Position numbers and translations under genes: made by a program. A stretch of DNA of 64,000 nucleotides from contig CAXKVR010000276.1 of assembly GCA_964058845.1 (NCBI GenBank), positions 124,001 through 188,000 of the forward strand. The letters are read 5' to 3'. This DNA comes from Carex sylvatica. Lineage: Eukaryota > Streptophyta > Magnoliopsida > Poales > Cyperaceae. The first letter of the stretch is position 1; each line of letters starts with the position of its first letter. Positions 47,740 to 59,399 of the stretch are shown here, piece after piece. The notes beneath the pieces were generated by a model that was given only the letters and a program-made list of their open reading frames with translations, ran no database searches and was not told the DNA's origin.

Positions 47740-48439
47740 TAGGGGTGTAAACGGAGCGGATACGGAGCGGATAATGCTAATACCATATCCGTATCCGTTT
47801 TTCAATGAGCGGATACGGATAGTAAACGGATATCAAAATTTAAAACCATATCCGCCTTAAACGGATACGGATACGGAGCGGATAATCAACGGATACGGAT
47901 TCGAATACGGATACGGATCGGATAATTGTCGGATAATTAAGTTATGCACTGTAAGATACAAAAAAATGACTTGTTGTTGTATTGAAACAATGACTAAAAC
48001 CAATTTAGCAGAGACTAAAAGCATACTACATTCACGGACTAAAGTCTTAAATGGAAAAGAATAGAGAATGAAGAAATTGAGGTAAAAACAAAATGAAATT
48101 GAGTTATTGTAGCACTATCACTAGCTAAAAAGAGATTAAATTGAAAACCATATTGGATTATCATTTATACCACAACTAAGACTGAAATGAATATGGAATA
48201 ATATATAACAACTTCTATCCGGAGCAGTAAAGTTAAAGTTGGTTGGGAGTAATTTCGGATCCGGATAATTGCGGATACGATACGGATATTCACATTCATG
48301 AAATTATCCGTATCCGTATTCGTCATTTTTTCACCATATGCAAAAATTATCCGTATCCGTATCCTCAATTATCCGTATCCGTTTAATCCGGATACGGAGC
48401 GAATACGGAGCGGATTATCCGTATCCGTTTACACCCCTA
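47740..48439. mobile_element. hAT non-autonomous element built of CGGATA repeats, exact TSD
   Basis: The 700-bp element begins TAGGGGTGTAAACGG and ends with its inverse. It is flanked by an exact 8-bp TSD ACTCTCTT at 47732-47739 and 48440-48447. Both ends are iterated CGGATACGGAT or its complement (47756-47935 and 48255-48430), enclosing about 320 bp of unrelated AT-rich DNA. It has no transposase. Confidence 0.95.
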
Positions 48440-48619
48440 ACTCTCTTACATATTCTCTTACAAGTTTAAAAAAAATAAAACAAATCCTAGATAAGACTAA
48501 GTGAAAAGACAACAGAGAGAGACAGAAGCAGCTCAACTCTAGACTCCAATAATGGGCTCTGGATGAATCGGCGCATATATCTTGAAGTAGCGACAGACTC
48601 CTTTTAATTAAAATCAAAC

Positions 48620-48850
48620 ATTAATCAAGCACCATCGGTGTTATATCTCCTACCGATGGAAAAGGGTCAAAGCACCCCTTAATTAATGCATAGCACCAAC
48701 GGCTTGTTTAATTGGCCGATACAAGAAATATCAAAATCCAGCAGCTTCAATTGAATAACATTGGCATCGGTTCATTCTGTCTACCGATAGCAAATGCCGA
48801 ATTTCCATCGGCTTAAATCCAAAACCGATAGCAAAGGCAAAACGAGCTGG
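48620..48850. repeat. Cluster of CCGATGG/CCGATAG motifs
   Basis: At least seven short copies of a CATCGG or ACCGATRG-type motif occur in both orientations in about 230 bp. This resembles subterminal repeats of a CACTA-type end, but no CACTA terminus was found nearby. Possibly a truncated element. Confidence 0.4.
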
Positions 48851-49168
48851 ACCTGTTAATTGTCTTCAACTCCAACAATTTGAAAATGTCAGTGATATGA
48901 CAGAAATAGATAAAAATATAGAGATAATTAACTTTGTGAATTGATATATTTACTAACTCTTTTGTGTTGTATGCCTAATTAAAATAAATAAAATATTATG
49001 AGTAAGAGTCACGCAAAATTTCATCTAGGAAGTAGGATCAATATAAATAAAATTCAAAAAGCAAGGATAATTGAAAGAAATCAGTTGGATGTGACACTCA
49101 AAGATATTATAAAATATCAAAATAGCATGCCTTAAGAAATTATTTTTGTAAGATTTAATCTTGAATGA

Positions 49169-49530
49169 GGCTATGTTACAATGCATAGCGTATATTGATC
49201 CATGCTATGGTCTCAAATTTTCAGTTTAAAAATTTTAACAGTCAATTCAAACCATTTAAAATAATCTATATATAAATATGTACTTATAAACTAAATTTTA
49301 CTTAGATAAGTAGAAATCAATTGATCTGAAAATTTTAGATCATCTAAAAACAGTGATTTTCTAACAATCTAAAATATATATATATATATATATATAAATA
49401 TATAATTTACAAGTACATATTCATATAAAAATCATGTTGAATGGTTCGAATCGACCGTTAGAATTTTTAAAACAAAAATATTGATCCATAATACGGATCA
49501 ATCCACACTACCATACCATAGATTCACTCG
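49169..49530. repeat. Degenerate foldback, family A copy 6
   Basis: The left arm has ATGTTACAATGCATAGCG and the right arm has the family-type GGTTCGAATCGACCGTTAGAA. The palindromic core lies near 49340-49370 and is interrupted by a TA run at 49375-49398. The ends pair imperfectly. Confidence 0.55.
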
Positions 49531-51220
49531 CTAACAATCTGATCTACTATCGAACAATTTGTTAGCGATCGAATTAGAGGCGAGCCACGAATGATCCACG
49601 AGTTACGAGCTTTTTTTCTAACCCTACTTCAGTAAAAGGAGTCACTATTTTGTTACGTTGAAATGTGGGATGCAAGGAAAAAAAATTGTAGCAAAACTTC
49701 AACTAAAAGGGGGGCTTAACAACAAGGATTTTTTTTAATCATATTTTTTTCTAAACAAAGTTTTATTTATTACGTTGAAATGTGGAGCTGACAAAAAGAA
49801 AAAAGAAATTACAACAAAATTAACAACAAAAAAGAGTTTATGGAGGAAGAAAATGTTCTCATCATTTCATGAAACGGTTCGCTGTAATTTGTTACGCTAA
49901 AATGTACAACTTGACCCACAAAAAATTACTGCAAAATAAAATAAAAAAAGATGCTAAAGGATAAGAAAATGGTACACACTCATATTAGATTATTGATAAA
50001 AAATAAAAAAAAATAAAAAAGTTTGTCCTCGATTATGTGTGTAAACTTTTAAGAGGTGTGGTGCCAGAGGACTTATAACATGCAGCTCCTCCTTTCGACC
50101 AAAATAATTTATTCTGTTTAAATTTATTTCTCTCTTGTGCATTATTGTATGATTTCTTTTTTAGGTTTACAAAATAAATCAAAATTTTATTCATTATTTA
50201 TATTTTGTCACATCTTTAAGATTTTAAACGATATTACAAGAATGAAAGATTAAATTATATTATAAACAATATGTTAATATTGTATACATCGATTTATTTT
50301 AGGCATCTCCACAAATTTAATTGGCAAGTTATTTAAAGGTTACTATTGGCTATTAACATTTTATCTTTATTTTTCACAAAAATTACTAAAGAATATGATA
50401 TGATTACTTATGGAATTTAAAAGTGAATCGATTAGGAAAAACATACTAATTGCAAATTATATCATGAATATTCTTGACAAACAACTTATAATTAAAAAAA
50501 AATGACAGTATCACATAACACTACGATATAAAGTATACATCGGTCATGCTACAGTTAATAAATTGTCTGCACTAATTTAAATTGATAAAATATCATAGAA
50601 ACTTTCTCAATATCATATTGAAAAAAATATATCTCTAAGTTAATGATAGCTAATTAATCTTTTTCCTCATTAATGTAGTGAAATGATAACCTACAAAAAA
50701 GGTCATATTTAAAAAAAAAAAATCTTGACTGCAGCAGCCAAGGGTTGTATTAAAAATAAAATGTTTGTTACGTCAAAAGATGTTATATTTGTAGATAATT
50801 AACCATCATATTGTTTTCCATAAGCTTTTAGATTATTATAATTTTTTTTGAAAGTGACACATGTTTAAAGAGAATTAAAATTGATCCTAGTTTTTTTTTT
50901 AGAATATTGTGTTAATAAAAAATATATTGTTAAAATCAGTCAACTGTGACGTATTCCAAGTTGGAAGGCAAGCAATTACTAATAAAATAAGTGTTATTAA
51001 CAGCTCAAACCAGTGAATATCTAATTCGGACCAGGTTCAAAAACGGGCCTCGCCTATCCTGAAACTAAATCTGCCTACCTCTGACCAGCCCAGCCCAATT
51101 CCAAATGACTAAATCCCAGCCAACCTAGACTTCTATTCTGTTATTATTTTTCGGTCCATACTTCTAATATGCCTTACCCGCTACCCTTTCCAACCCGTTA
51201 ACCATTAACGAACCCGCTAT
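49531..51220. other. Intergenic, no gene seen
   Basis: AT-rich. Three similar TGTTACGTTGAAATGTGG-type stretches at about 49650, 49770 and 49890 suggest an old local duplication. No coding signal. Confidence 0.45.
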
Positions 51221-51224
51221 CTTC

Positions 51225-51368
51225 TAAATCGCGGAGAGACAGAGAGGAGAGATCTGAGGCGATTTTAGGCGATCACGGAGGGGAAAAAAGAGATCGGCAG
51301 CGGAGGAAAAGAATCGCGCGAAGGAGATCGCCTCTTCTCTTTTCTACTGCTTCCAACGCCGTGACTGG
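51225..51368 (+). promoter_or_regulatory. UBL5 non-coding first exon (5' UTR)
   Basis: A purine- and GC-rich stretch (GAGAGACAGAGAGGAGAGATC, then GGCGATCACGGAGG) ends in a donor-like GTACCG at about 51369. An acceptor CAATCTTAG lies just before TTCCACC upstream of the ATG at 52117. This implies a 5' UTR intron of about 730 bp, common in plant housekeeping genes. Exon edges are inferred without transcript data. Confidence 0.55.
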
Positions 51369-52116
51369 TACCGCCTTTTAATTTTTCTCTCAACTCCAAG
51401 TCTCTAACCCAAATTTTTTTTACTGATGGATTAACATACTGGATCGGTGGATCCTTTACTGATAAGCAAGGTTTTTGACCAATTTGAGCTCAGTTGGAAA
51501 GTAGTAGATATTCATGGCCAATCATGCTAAATTCTTGGTTAATTCTTTGAAAGAAATGGATATGTATTTTGTGCAATTTATGCTTCTTCATCACTGATTG
51601 AACTGCTAGAGGATCAATTAATCGTTAAATTGAACAGCATAACAAAACTTGTTTTGCCCAGACACTTAATAGAGCTATTTTGTTATCAACCTGTTTCTTG
51701 AACTATTGATTTAATTAATTAATGGATAATAGTCTCATAATTCTCATTTTTCCGTTAGTTCATGTATCAACCAGAATTCTTCATTTACTTCTCTTACAAT
51801 TTGCTTTCTTAAATTGTGCATTTATGCATATGCAATTTTCTAATGATTTTCCAACTGAAACAAAAGTGTCCACTGGTTTTGTTTTAACTTTTAAGATGCA
51901 AGCATAACTATTAGGCGCAAATATGCACTAATTTTTGAGGCAATTTGCAGAAGTCCAAAATAGTGCTATTTGAAATGAAATTAAAAAAATCTGTTAATAG
52001 TTTGTAATTTAGAAGATGTACCAATTTATGATTTGTGATTTGTAATTTAGAAAGTGTTTTGATTTGTGATTTTCTTTCTTTCTTCCAATTTGCAATCTTA
52101 GTTCCACCATCTCAAG

Positions 52117-52338
52117 ATGATCGAGGTTGTGTTGAACGATCGGCTGGGGAAGAAGGTGCGCGTCAAGTGCAATGAAGACGACACCATTGGCGACCTGAAG
52201 AAGCTCGTGGCGGCGCAAACGGGTACTCGTCCTGATAAGATTCGGATCCAGAAGTGGTATAACATTTACAAGGACCACATCACGCTCAAGGATTACGAGG
52301 TTCATGATGGGATGGGGCTGGAACTCTACTACAATTGA
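52117..52338 (+). CDS. UBL5: Ubiquitin-like protein 5 (UBL5/HUB1), 73 aa
   Basis: A highly conserved ubiquitin-fold modifier that binds spliceosomal proteins non-covalently and influences pre-mRNA splicing. The 73-residue frame has the exact family length and ends in the invariant double tyrosine (LELYYN). That is why UBL5 cannot be conjugated like ubiquitin, which ends in Gly-Gly. [17 protein letters not shown] and [20 protein letters not shown] are family hallmarks. The coding region is one exon with GC-rich codons in an AT-rich setting, and appears flanked by introns in both UTRs. Confidence 0.98.
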   Translation: MIEVVLNDRLGKKVRVKCNEDDTIGDLKKLVAAQTGTRPDKIRIQKWYNIYKDHITLKDYEVHDGMGLELYYN

Positions 52339-52349
52339 GGGTTTGCTGG

Positions 52350-54060
52350 TATGATCTCTACGCTTATTCCTGGTACGAAATTTTGACGAAAGGTCGCCAG
52401 AAAATTAAGATAATTGGGGGTTTTGGGTTAATTTTTATCGAAATTTGGTTGTTTTGATTTGAAATTGAAATATAAATTTAACTATCTGATCTTTCAATTT
52501 TGTTGTAATTATAACTTCCAAATTAAATTATGTTATAATATTTAATGAATTTATAATAGTTGGTAGGTTGTTAAATTATACTATGTTATGTATTTAGGGG
52601 TTAGGGTTTCGTGTGCAACTGTAAACAGATGAGATAGACATACCTTTTTCATCTGTATGCACATATAGATTAAGCTATGCTTTGATTAGGGTTTCCGGTG
52701 CATTACAATTGTCTCTATGGTGCATTTGTAAACTTAAGGTTAGGCCTTCGTGCAATATTAGGAAAATTAAATTGAGAAAGAATTGTGCCTTTCTCCTGCA
52801 TGTATACCCTTAGAAAAGTCTTATGATTAGACAGAAGCATAGCAAAGTTCTAAAATTTGCATGGGGCGTATGTACTTCTTCTTTTAACAAAAAAAAAAAA
52901 AACTTTGCAGATGCTGTCAAGACTATTTTATTAAAATAAAAGAACCACAGCTACACTGTTTGACATCCTTTGAAATTTAAAAGCCCTAAGATTATGAAAA
53001 TTGCCTGTCAACCTCTACTGGCATCTAAATTCTCTTTTCACATGGGTGTATCTCTCAGCAGTATTTCAACCATAACTTCAAATCCTGTGTCGTTCTATCT
53101 GCTACCCTCTATGACTGCATGCGAGAACCTTCAATTATCACTTTGTTTTGTTGCTTTTAAATATTCCAGCATCTGCACATAAACCAAGAGGACCATTCCT
53201 TTATAGTCATCTTGCCACTTGCCTCCCCTTGCAGCTCTTCTCCAGGAGACACTCCAGGTCTCTTGAATCGTTATGTCCGGTACCATGAGGGGGAAATAAA
53301 TCTGCTGTTATATAACAGGAACCTGTTATTCTGGTCCCAACCGTTCAATTTTTTTCCATGCACAAATCTCAACGAAGAATTTTTTTCATGTGCGAATCTC
53401 AACGACGATCAATAGTTGGAATTGGAATAACAGGTTCCTGTTATTCCTTTAGAATAACAGCAGATTTATTTCCACCATGAGGGTAGTTCCCAGGCTGGTC
53501 GAAATGCTATTCCACACATCTAGTGCTTAGGGGGCAGTGAAAGATTAGGGGCAAGCTTGTCTCAATGGGGCAGCAGTCACACATCATGTAACGCATTTTA
53601 CATTTTATCTTTCTTCGTTGTAGGACGCCATGCGTTAGTATTTTCTCCTTTAGCGATAGATAGGCAAACACTTTCTTTGTTGGTGGGGTGCATATGTACT
53701 TGAGGCTCGGATTTTATGTGCAACTTGTGATACAAGAAGATCAAGTAAAATTGAACATTTTTTTCCTTTTGCTTGCATGTGTAACTTGGATGTCTGGTTC
53801 GACATAAATGTACCATTGATTTAGAGCGACATATTATGGGTTTCTAAGAAGTTTTTTAAAATGATGAAATTTTGCACTGATCTTTAAAGAAGCCTCTCAA
53901 ATATAAAGCAGGGTTTCACTACTATAATAATTTGTGTTGAGATCATTATGTAGTTTTCATTTGCCTGCTTAGAGATTACTTCTTCTTTTTTTGTGTTGAT
54001 AGTTGATACCATGTGTCAGGCATTTGATATTAAATACTGATGGCATCTTTGTATTGCAGG
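52350..54060 (+). other. Probable 3' UTR intron of UBL5
   Basis: Eleven bases after the stop a donor-like GTATGATC occurs. A clear acceptor TTGTATTGCAG lies at about 54050-54060, followed by exon-like sequence running to about 54300. A MITE (53292-53473) lies inside. An intron this far upstream of the 3' end could trigger nonsense-mediated decay only if more than about 50 nt past the stop, so at 11 nt it should be tolerated. Confidence 0.5.
53292..53473. repeat. Mutator-like MITE, 10-bp TSD (family E copy 1)
   Basis: The 182-bp element has inverted ends GGAAATAAATCTGCTGTTAT and further inverted AACAGGAACCTGTTATTC. It is flanked by the exact 10-bp repeat ACCATGAGGG at 53282-53291 and 53474-53483. 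The length and TSD fit Mutator-type MITEs. Confidence 0.93.
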
Positions 54061-54082
54061 TTTGTCATGAACGATTGCAACC

Positions 54083-54248
54083 AAAATCAGAAGATTGTCT
54101 AGTAACTTGTGTGGCAGAATGGAGAAACTATATAATAACTCGTGTTTGCATGTCATTAAGTATCAAAAATCTGAAGATTGTCTAGTGACTTGTGTGTGGC
54201 AGTATGGAGAAACTATGTAATTACTCTTGTTTGCATGTCATTAAGTTA
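54083..54248 (+). repeat. 83-bp tandem duplication in the presumed UBL5 3' UTR
   Basis: Copies of GAAGATTGTCTAGT start at 54090 and 54173, 83 bp apart, and continue through TTTGCATGTCATTAAGT with minor differences. They lie in the predicted last exon. Confidence 0.88.
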
Positions 54249-54299
54249 ATTGTAATCATCGAGCATTTGATGCACTTGCAATGTATATGATTTCACTGT

Positions 54300-56028
54300 T
54301 ATACTGGTAGTATAAACAAATATAATTAGTGTGGTATTTTATGGTGCTTTTGTTTCTCTGTTTGATTATGTTGGAATGTTAGCTTATTCAGCATTTCTCG
54401 TTGTGTTGTGCTGCTAAATGGAAATTTCACTGGAGTCTCGCTTGATTTTACCTGCACGTTTCTAATGGTTGGTCTCTCTTATCATTTGGAGTGGGTGTTT
54501 ATCCCTTTTCCATTAGCCCAAAACATAGAGTGCATTGCTGTATCAATTAACCGGGACAGACTAGGGGTATGCGTCTAGACAGGTACATATAAAATTTGAA
54601 TCCATCTTAATTTGTTCTACTTTATGGAAATATGAAGCAAATTTTGCTTCTTTTTAAAGAAAAATTTGATCATCCCTTTTCTAAAATTTAAACTAAAATT
54701 TTAGGTATGATTTATATTATTTTCTCTATACACATGTAAAAAAATACAACAATTTAATTTTGTTTTAATTTATATCAAGAGCATACCAAAATACATTGAT
54801 GTGGATAATTTTTTAATGTTCATTTCTATCTTATTGATTCATATCAAGAGAAAATGCTCAGCACTATGCTTAATTGCTTATGCTATCAAAACAAATCAGC
54901 AAAAAAAAAACCAATACACAAAGATCGTCACACCACCATGCATTCAGAAAATAATAATTTCGATGCCAGTAAGAATATCTACTTAAATTAACAACTTCCA
55001 GACATTGATCATCTTTAACAAAAAAGAAAAAGAAAAAGGAGTTCTAACTGCAAAATGCACGGATAAAGCAGGAAACCAAGTAAAGCATGAATTTATGTAT
55101 TCCTAAGACCGCTCCAAATATCGGTAGTCTAATTTCCCCAAATACAAAAAGCAATTCTACATGTTCATTCCAGTACCAAAATTCAAAGCATAATCTCACT
55201 GAGATGCTAAGAGTAAATTAAACTACAGAAAAAGAGTTGCCTTAAAGCTTGAAAAATATATTAACCTCCATTCCACCCATTCTGTTACCTCATGGCATGC
55301 CACCAAACACAGTATTAAGTGCAACAGAGAAAGTTCAAGACAAATAAATGAAACGAGTGAAATTACTGAGGGGCCAAATCAGTGTTGACATTCTAGAAAT
55401 GATTGACAACAAATTACTGTTTGGGTTCAGGAACTTGAATTGGGGTTAATTAACATGCCTTTTTTTAATTAGGCTTGACTTTTGTCTCAGATGCTCATGC
55501 AAGTAGTGCACAAAGGAAAACAGATACAGTTCATGCCAAGAAAACAAGGCCTCCTGTTCAAATCCAGACCACTTAATTTAATCAAATCGTCCGGATTGGC
55601 TATGCAATTGGATTCACGAAGTTAGATCAGACGGTCCATATTTGAATAATATGGCAGTTGGAGATGTACAAAAGAGGATCATATTGGGTAAAGCGCATTA
55701 AATTGATCATGGCCTAGGTTTTCTTTGTATGATCAATTTTATTAAAATTAGCCCTATTTTGGTTCTTACTAATAAAATGCTCATTTTGGTATAGTAACCT
55801 GACCTATCAGTAAAACATACACAGAGTACCCAATTTAGTATAATTGTACGAAACTTAGTGGAACCAACCAATATAAGCCTAAGGCTAACTGCCAAATAAA
55901 ATTCAAAATTGCATAACTTAACCCAAATATTACAAATAATTTACCAATTAAACCTTAATTAGCTGTCTCAAATGTGCAATTAGAGAGCATCACCCAAGAA
56001 AAAGAAGAATATCACAAAGAGATACTTG
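54300..56028. other. Intergenic, no gene seen
   Basis: AT-rich DNA between UBL5 and SECE1. A segment at about 55560-55650 (ATCGTCCGGATTGG) faintly resembles family B interiors. No coding region recognised. Confidence 0.45.
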
Positions 56029-56571
56029 TCAGAAAAAATCCTGTATCCCCTTGCCAGCAAACACCTGATCTGAGAGCTCGGCCAGAATCGCATTTACTGA
56101 CAACAAGGCAGCTGTGGACCCTGCAATCACGGCTAATACAACTCCAGTTAGCCCCAGCACCTTTCCCAAATCGGGCCATTCAATCTCTCTCACTTCCTGT
56201 GCAACCCCGATCCAAAAATTGTCTCCTTGTTGCTCTCTCTCCTTCTTTTCCTTCAGCATCTGCTTCAGCTCCGATGCCACTTGAGTCGAGGAATCCAGCT
56301 CTTTCTCCTCAGATTGAGCTTGCGCTTGAGTTGGAGTTTGAGATTGTTCTTCTAATAGAATCTTTTCGGATGCAGGGTTGGAGGAGTCGTTGGATTTCTC
56401 TATGGCGCAGAGGCGTCGGCGATGAGGTATGCGATTGGTGATGAAGAGAGGCCGAATCGAGGATTGGAAAGAGATAGAAGCTGAAATGAGATGGAGAGGT
56501 TGAGATAGTAATGGTTTCAACTTGGGTGTGACGAGGCCCAGCTGTAAGGAGTGGATGGAGGAGAGCGCCAT
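56029..56571 (-). CDS. SECE1: Plastid preprotein translocase subunit SecE, 180 aa
   Basis: SecE partners SecY in the thylakoid cpSec translocon, inserting and exporting proteins from the stroma. The single-exon frame starts with a Ser/Leu/Arg-rich stretch lacking acidic residues (about 1-60, ending near RRRLCAIEK), a typical plastid transit peptide. An acidic Gln/Glu-rich linker follows. The conserved SecE motif is NFWIGVAQEVREIEWPDLGK (about 117-136), followed by one transmembrane helix VLGLTGVVLAVIAGSTAALL. Length is close to Arabidopsis SECE1 (177 aa). The most upstream ATG of this frame was used. It appears intact. Confidence 0.93.
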   Translation of the reverse strand: MALSSIHSLQLGLVTPKLKPLLSQPLHLISASISFQSSIRPLFITNRIPHRRRLCAIEKSNDSSNPASEKILLEEQSQTPTQAQAQSEEKELDSSTQVASELKQMLKEKKEREQQGDNFWIGVAQEVREIEWPDLGKVLGLTGVVLAVIAGSTAALLSVNAILAELSDQVFAGKGIQDFF

Positions 56572-56599
56572 GGCTGATCTTCCCGCTCTCCAATTCGCT

Positions 56600-57057
56600 C
56601 CAATCGGGGCCGATAAGGAAATTAAATTACAATTTTGTAGCTTAATGTTTAATTATTTATGTTAACCATGTACATCAGACATCAGTACATGTCGACTACT
56701 CGACTTCGACAGTTGAGAGTCGTAATTATGCACTTGCATCCCAAAAAAAAACTGTAATTGCCTCACGTTAGAGAAGCTGTTGCCTCTCTCCGTTTTAATA
56801 TGTATTTTTTAGAAGGTTTGGAATTGAATCTTTAAGATGAAATTCGTGCATGACTATCTAACTTCTTTTTTGAAGATAAAGAAAAGAGAATAAGTTTAAA
56901 GGTAAAACAGCCAACTTTTTTTGTTTTGTTTTACAAATGGTATGAAAATTACAAACTAGTATTTGATCTAGTAATAAAAATACATGTTCTCTACATCTGA
57001 TGTAGGATGTCATGAGTTTGAAATTTGAATATATAGCATGTCTTGTCTTTAAATAGG
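56600..57057. other. SECE1 upstream region and intergenic DNA
   Basis: No gene recognised. AT-rich with no clear TATA box. Confidence 0.4.
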
Positions 57058-57253
57058 GAAAATAAATCTACTATGATCTTAACAGGGATTGTAGGATCCT
57101 ACAGTTTCAAATCCAACATTTTATTTAATTTGAAATTCATGCATAAAAATAATTTTTATGAAGATTTGTAATACTTAAAAAATAAAAAATAAAAGGTTGA
57201 ATTTGAAATCGTAGGACCCTACAATCCCCTAGTATTTTAGCAGATTTATTTCC
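57058..57253. repeat. Mutator-like MITE, family E copy 2
   Basis: The ends are GAAAATAAATCTACTATGAT and, inverted, GGAAATAAATCTGCTAAAAT, with paired GGATTGTAGGATCCTAC inside. The flanks TTAAATAGG (57049-57057) and TCAAATAGG (57254-57262) match at 8 of 9 bases. It has the same terminal sequence as the element in the UBL5 intron. Confidence 0.82.
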
Positions 57254-57262
57254 TCAAATAGG

Positions 57263-57929
57263 ACATGATATACTTGCAATCTTGCACGCGTGATTTACAA
57301 CTCGCGTTGCTTCCGCATATTTTACTAGTTATTTAGTGTTTTATTTTTTCAATAAAGAGTTGAAATACGTTATCATAACGCATAAAATAATTTTCATAAT
57401 AAGTATATTTAATACAAACAGATAGAATAATGAATGAAAAAAAATAGAAAAATTATATCAAATTAAAAGAGGTTCAAATGCTTTCATTTTTTGTACCTCC
57501 ATCTTGTATTCACTATTTGTGATTTGTAGAACTCATGCACCAAAATAAAACCATTAAATATAATCTATATTATTTTCTCTATATATATCTATATATGCAC
57601 ATAAAAAAAATTCTCAACATGCACATAATATATTAACTCGTTTAACATTTATATGAAATTTCTGAAGTCATAATAAAAAATAAAGCTGGTAAGTGTAAGT
57701 CCAACATATATGGAATTTCAAGAAGCAAGCACCAAAATTGAATTGTTTCTTTTTAACTAATATGTTCATCATGTCCTTTCCTTCTCCTCCCAATCCAAAG
57801 ATGGCACATTCTTCTTTTTGTGATAAAAAAGAGTGACAAAACTTGGAGTAAACCGGTGCATGCATCATCCTGTGACATCCTTTGCAAGGAACCTAAAAGG
57901 TCACAATGAAAAACAAAACAAAAGGTATT
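57263..57929. other. Intergenic, 3' flank of the unknown four-exon gene
   Basis: AT-rich. No additional gene or element seen. Confidence 0.45.
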
Positions 57930-59382
57930 TCAACCATAGAGCTCACGCCACGGCTCCTGAGCTCCTCTTGCTTTTCCTGGAGCCATTTCTTTGAGCTTTT
58001 CTTTTCTAAACTCAAGATTTATATGAGCAGCTAAATAATCTCCCATATTGCAAATTGTCTGGAAAAATTAACAAAATGATATTTCTCATCAGACTGTAAT
58101 AATATAAGTGAATGCAAGAAAGGAAATATTTGAAACAAAGGCCTGATGCGAACTTGCAATCAACAAAGGCAGGGTTGATATACACAACCAATACAACTCG
58201 CACACAAACAAAATAGTATGATCAATGTACTGTACTACTATGTGCCAAAACATGCCAAAAGCTAACATGTATGTGCCAACAAATCGAACCACAGAGAAGA
58301 CCCGTTTGGCAAGTTTAATGCAAACAAAAGTCCAAAAGTGAAGCAAAATCGAACAAAATAAAAGATCTGCAATTTTCATGGGACCAGTACAACACCTGTA
58401 CTGGTATTTCAATGGAAGAAAAAAGAAAACTATGCAGTACCTTTCAAGTTTCATAAAGGTTCTAGCGAGTCATATTTTTATCAAAATTTAAGATCAGTAA
58501 CCCAGATTACATACCTCCATATCAGAACCGTTAGATTTCCCACTTTGTCCCCGACTCGAACCAAAAAGAAGAACTGTCGCTATATTCAATACAGATGCCA
58601 TTTGCACCAAACAAGCTACAGGTTCACTATAAATTTTCAAATCTGAAGGAGGTTTAGCGGTTTTTGCAATCAGGTCTCTTGAAAAGTCAGTTTTAGCACC
58701 TATCTCAGCCCCGTATAGTGTGAACCCAGGAGTGACTATTGTTTTGTTGATTAAAGGAAGTATTATTGTTGGTTTACTAGGGTTTTGAGAGCTGATTATT
58801 GAAAGAATTTCATTCATGGCACATGCAGCAATTGGTGGAGCATAGTTCGGTAGAACTAAGATAGAGACCTGAAAAAGGAAGTATACAAAAATGGAAGTAA
58901 ATAACACTGGGGAGAGATAAGAATGCATTAACAAAAGTTCAGCCAAAATTATTCAATAATAATCAACCATTCCGTCATGCTACAGGTATGATATCAGTAC
59001 CAGTCACTAGCTAGATCTTTACCAAATTTTCATTTAAGAACCAAAAAATAAATAAAGTGATATATAAAACGAATTAGCTTGGCCAGAGACTGACATGAGG
59101 AGACCCATTCGGATCAAGAAAGTGAACCACATCACCCAAAACCTGAGACCCATCAGCCCCATACTTGTCCAACGCAATCACAAAAGAAGACTGTTCCCTG
59201 TAAAGAAATTTTCAAATAAAATACTTATTATTAAGAAAAGAGCATAAAGTAGAAAAAGCTTGAAGTCAGATATGTTACCGGATGACATCAGATTCGGGTT
59301 TTGGATGAAGTGCAGTGGCAATGGACGATCCGAACCCATCGGAGTCTTGAAAGAGGAGAATCACCTTCGAAGCCAGCTTCAT
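57930..59382 (-). CDS. Conserved-looking protein of unknown function, 4 exons, 229 aa
   Basis: Function not recognised. Four coding exons join in phase with GT-AG borders: 59382-59279, 59197-59095, 58868-58515 and 58058-57930. The protein starts MKLASKVILLF and has QSSFVIALDKYGADGSQ, then a hydrophobic ILVLPNYAPPIAACAMNEIL, PTIILPLI and EPVACLVQMASVLNIATVLL. It ends charged (REKLKEMAP, EPWRELYG-like). There is no signal peptide and the hydrophobic stretches look like buried strands and helices of a globular alpha/beta fold. A proteasome-assembly-chaperone-1-like fold is one possibility, from the placement of a Pro-X-X-Ala-rich helix before a hydrophobic strand, but this is only a weak resemblance. 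The start is the first ATG, just upstream of a conserved-looking frame. Confidence 0.8.
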
Positions 59383-59399
59383 ACTCTCTATTTTTTCTA

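Noticed and set aside
56309..56593. 94-residue minus-strand frame overlapping SECE1
   Set aside because: A second frame over the transit-peptide region without similarity; SECE1 explains the sequence.
8690..58390. Scattered GGTACCGGTACC-like and CTGGTAC motifs
   Set aside because: They recur at several places (8.7, 23.8, 26.7, 30.1, 58.4 kb) but without constant flanks or spacing, so no element could be defined.
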